Notes under the pieces: model-generated
Seen by the model: the letters and a program-made list of their open reading frames with translations, nothing else
Told to the model about the DNA's origin: nothing
The model's database searches: none
NCBI RefSeq assembly: GCF_002929825.1
Contig: NZ_PJJN01000035.1
Location: 124,001-188,000 of the forward strand
DNA: 64,000 bases
Origin: Cryobacterium sp. Y29
Lineage (GTDB): Bacteria; Actinomycetota; Actinomycetes; Actinomycetales; Microbacteriaceae
Direction: 5' to 3'
Shown here: positions 63,863 through 64,000 of the stretch, one piece after another
Layout: each line of letters begins with the position of its first letter
Numbering within the stretch: the stretch's first letter is position 1
Made by a program: the position numbers and the translations under genes

Positions 63863-64000
63863 ATGACGAAGCAACAGCATCCATGGTCGCGCTACGTCGC
63901 TCTTGGCGATTCGTTCACCGAGGGCATTGGCGATCCCGAACAGCAGAGCCCCGGCGGGCATCGTGGCTGGGCAGATCGGGTCGCCGAAATTCTCAGTGAC
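63863..64000 (+). CDS. SGNH/GDSL hydrolase family protein, 5' part only
   Basis: The first 46 residues are visible before the right edge. YVALGDSFTEGIGDP carries the block I Gly-Asp-Ser catalytic motif of SGNH esterases, and GWADRVAEIL is the usual next helix. No signal peptide precedes it, so it is likely cytoplasmic. The start at ATG 63863 is the first in-frame Met after an upstream stop. It is 87 bp from the divergent helicase start. Confidence 0.85.
   Translation, partial: MTKQQHPWSRYVALGDSFTEGIGDPEQQSPGGHRGWADRVAEILSD

Overview
The window is chromosomal DNA from a high-GC Gram-positive bacterium of the order Micrococcales, most likely family Microbacteriaceae (a Cryobacterium/Salinibacterium/Leifsonia-like organism; the genus is inference). 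The markers are RbpA, the mycothiol enzyme MshC, a fused PafBC regulator beside tatA/tatC/helY/lnt, an actinobacterial aa3 oxidase subunit IV (CtaF) with a diheme QcrC, many GTG starts, and several genes whose -10-like element sits so close to the start codon that leaderless mRNA is likely.

Layout. (1) 1-3.4 kb: the end of a phosphodiesterase, a DUF3043 membrane protein, an M20 dipeptidase and ErpA, closed by a strong terminator. (2) 3.5-12.8 kb: the respiratory locus. ctaC-ctaD-ctaF run rightward and ctaE-qcrC-qcrA-qcrB run leftward, encoding the bc1 and aa3 complexes. Between the two convergent operons lie a decayed IS30-family transposase and an RlmA-type rRNA methyltransferase. trpD diverges from ctaE. 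(3) 14-19 kb: a C3 module with glpF-glpK facing dhaK-dhaL-dhaM, so that glycerol and dihydroxyacetone are both taken to the triose phosphate level. (4) 19-25 kb: a mixed stretch with a small Cys/His protein, a SnoaL-like cyclase, an alpha/beta hydrolase, a 3-methyladenine glycosylase, a Na+/H+ antiporter fused to a UBP zinc finger, and an aldo/keto reductase. (5) 25-29 kb: a polyol module with a DeoR-type repressor diverging from a polyol permease and a long-chain mannitol/arabinitol dehydrogenase.

(6) 28.8-34.1 kb: an SDR, an S9 peptidase and a short UvrA-like ABC protein in one leftward operon. (7) 34.3-37 kb: NfeD, an SPFH protein, a glycerophosphodiesterase and rbpA. (8) 37-48.6 kb: a largely leftward envelope and housekeeping block in the map order lnt, helY, tatC, tatA, a small membrane protein, pafBC, an FKBP lipoprotein, trmI and a HAD phosphatase, then PAC2 rightward. 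(9) 48.6-58 kb: mshC, uppP, an M20 hydrolase, tRNA-Leu(GAG), an ABC exporter pair with a LolA-like protein, a zinc-ribbon-like protein, a HAD protein and a J-domain/NERD-like protein. (10) 58-64 kb: a frameshifted DUF1345 gene, a 54-aa membrane protein absent from simple ORF lists, an SRAP peptidase, DUF3097, cspA with a long leader, an AsnC-type regulator, a DEAD helicase, and the start of a GDSL hydrolase at the right edge.

I found no prophage, CRISPR array, toxin-antitoxin pair or biosynthetic cluster. Most of the window is conserved core genome. The more unusual signals are regulatory (repeats and mirrored elements in the glycerol/DHA and polyol promoter regions, a hairpin over the ribosome binding site of the AsnC gene, an inverted repeat before ctaC), remnants (IS30 and a possible serine recombinase tail), and divergent active sites (an SDR without Y-x3-K and a NERD-like domain without its E-x-K).
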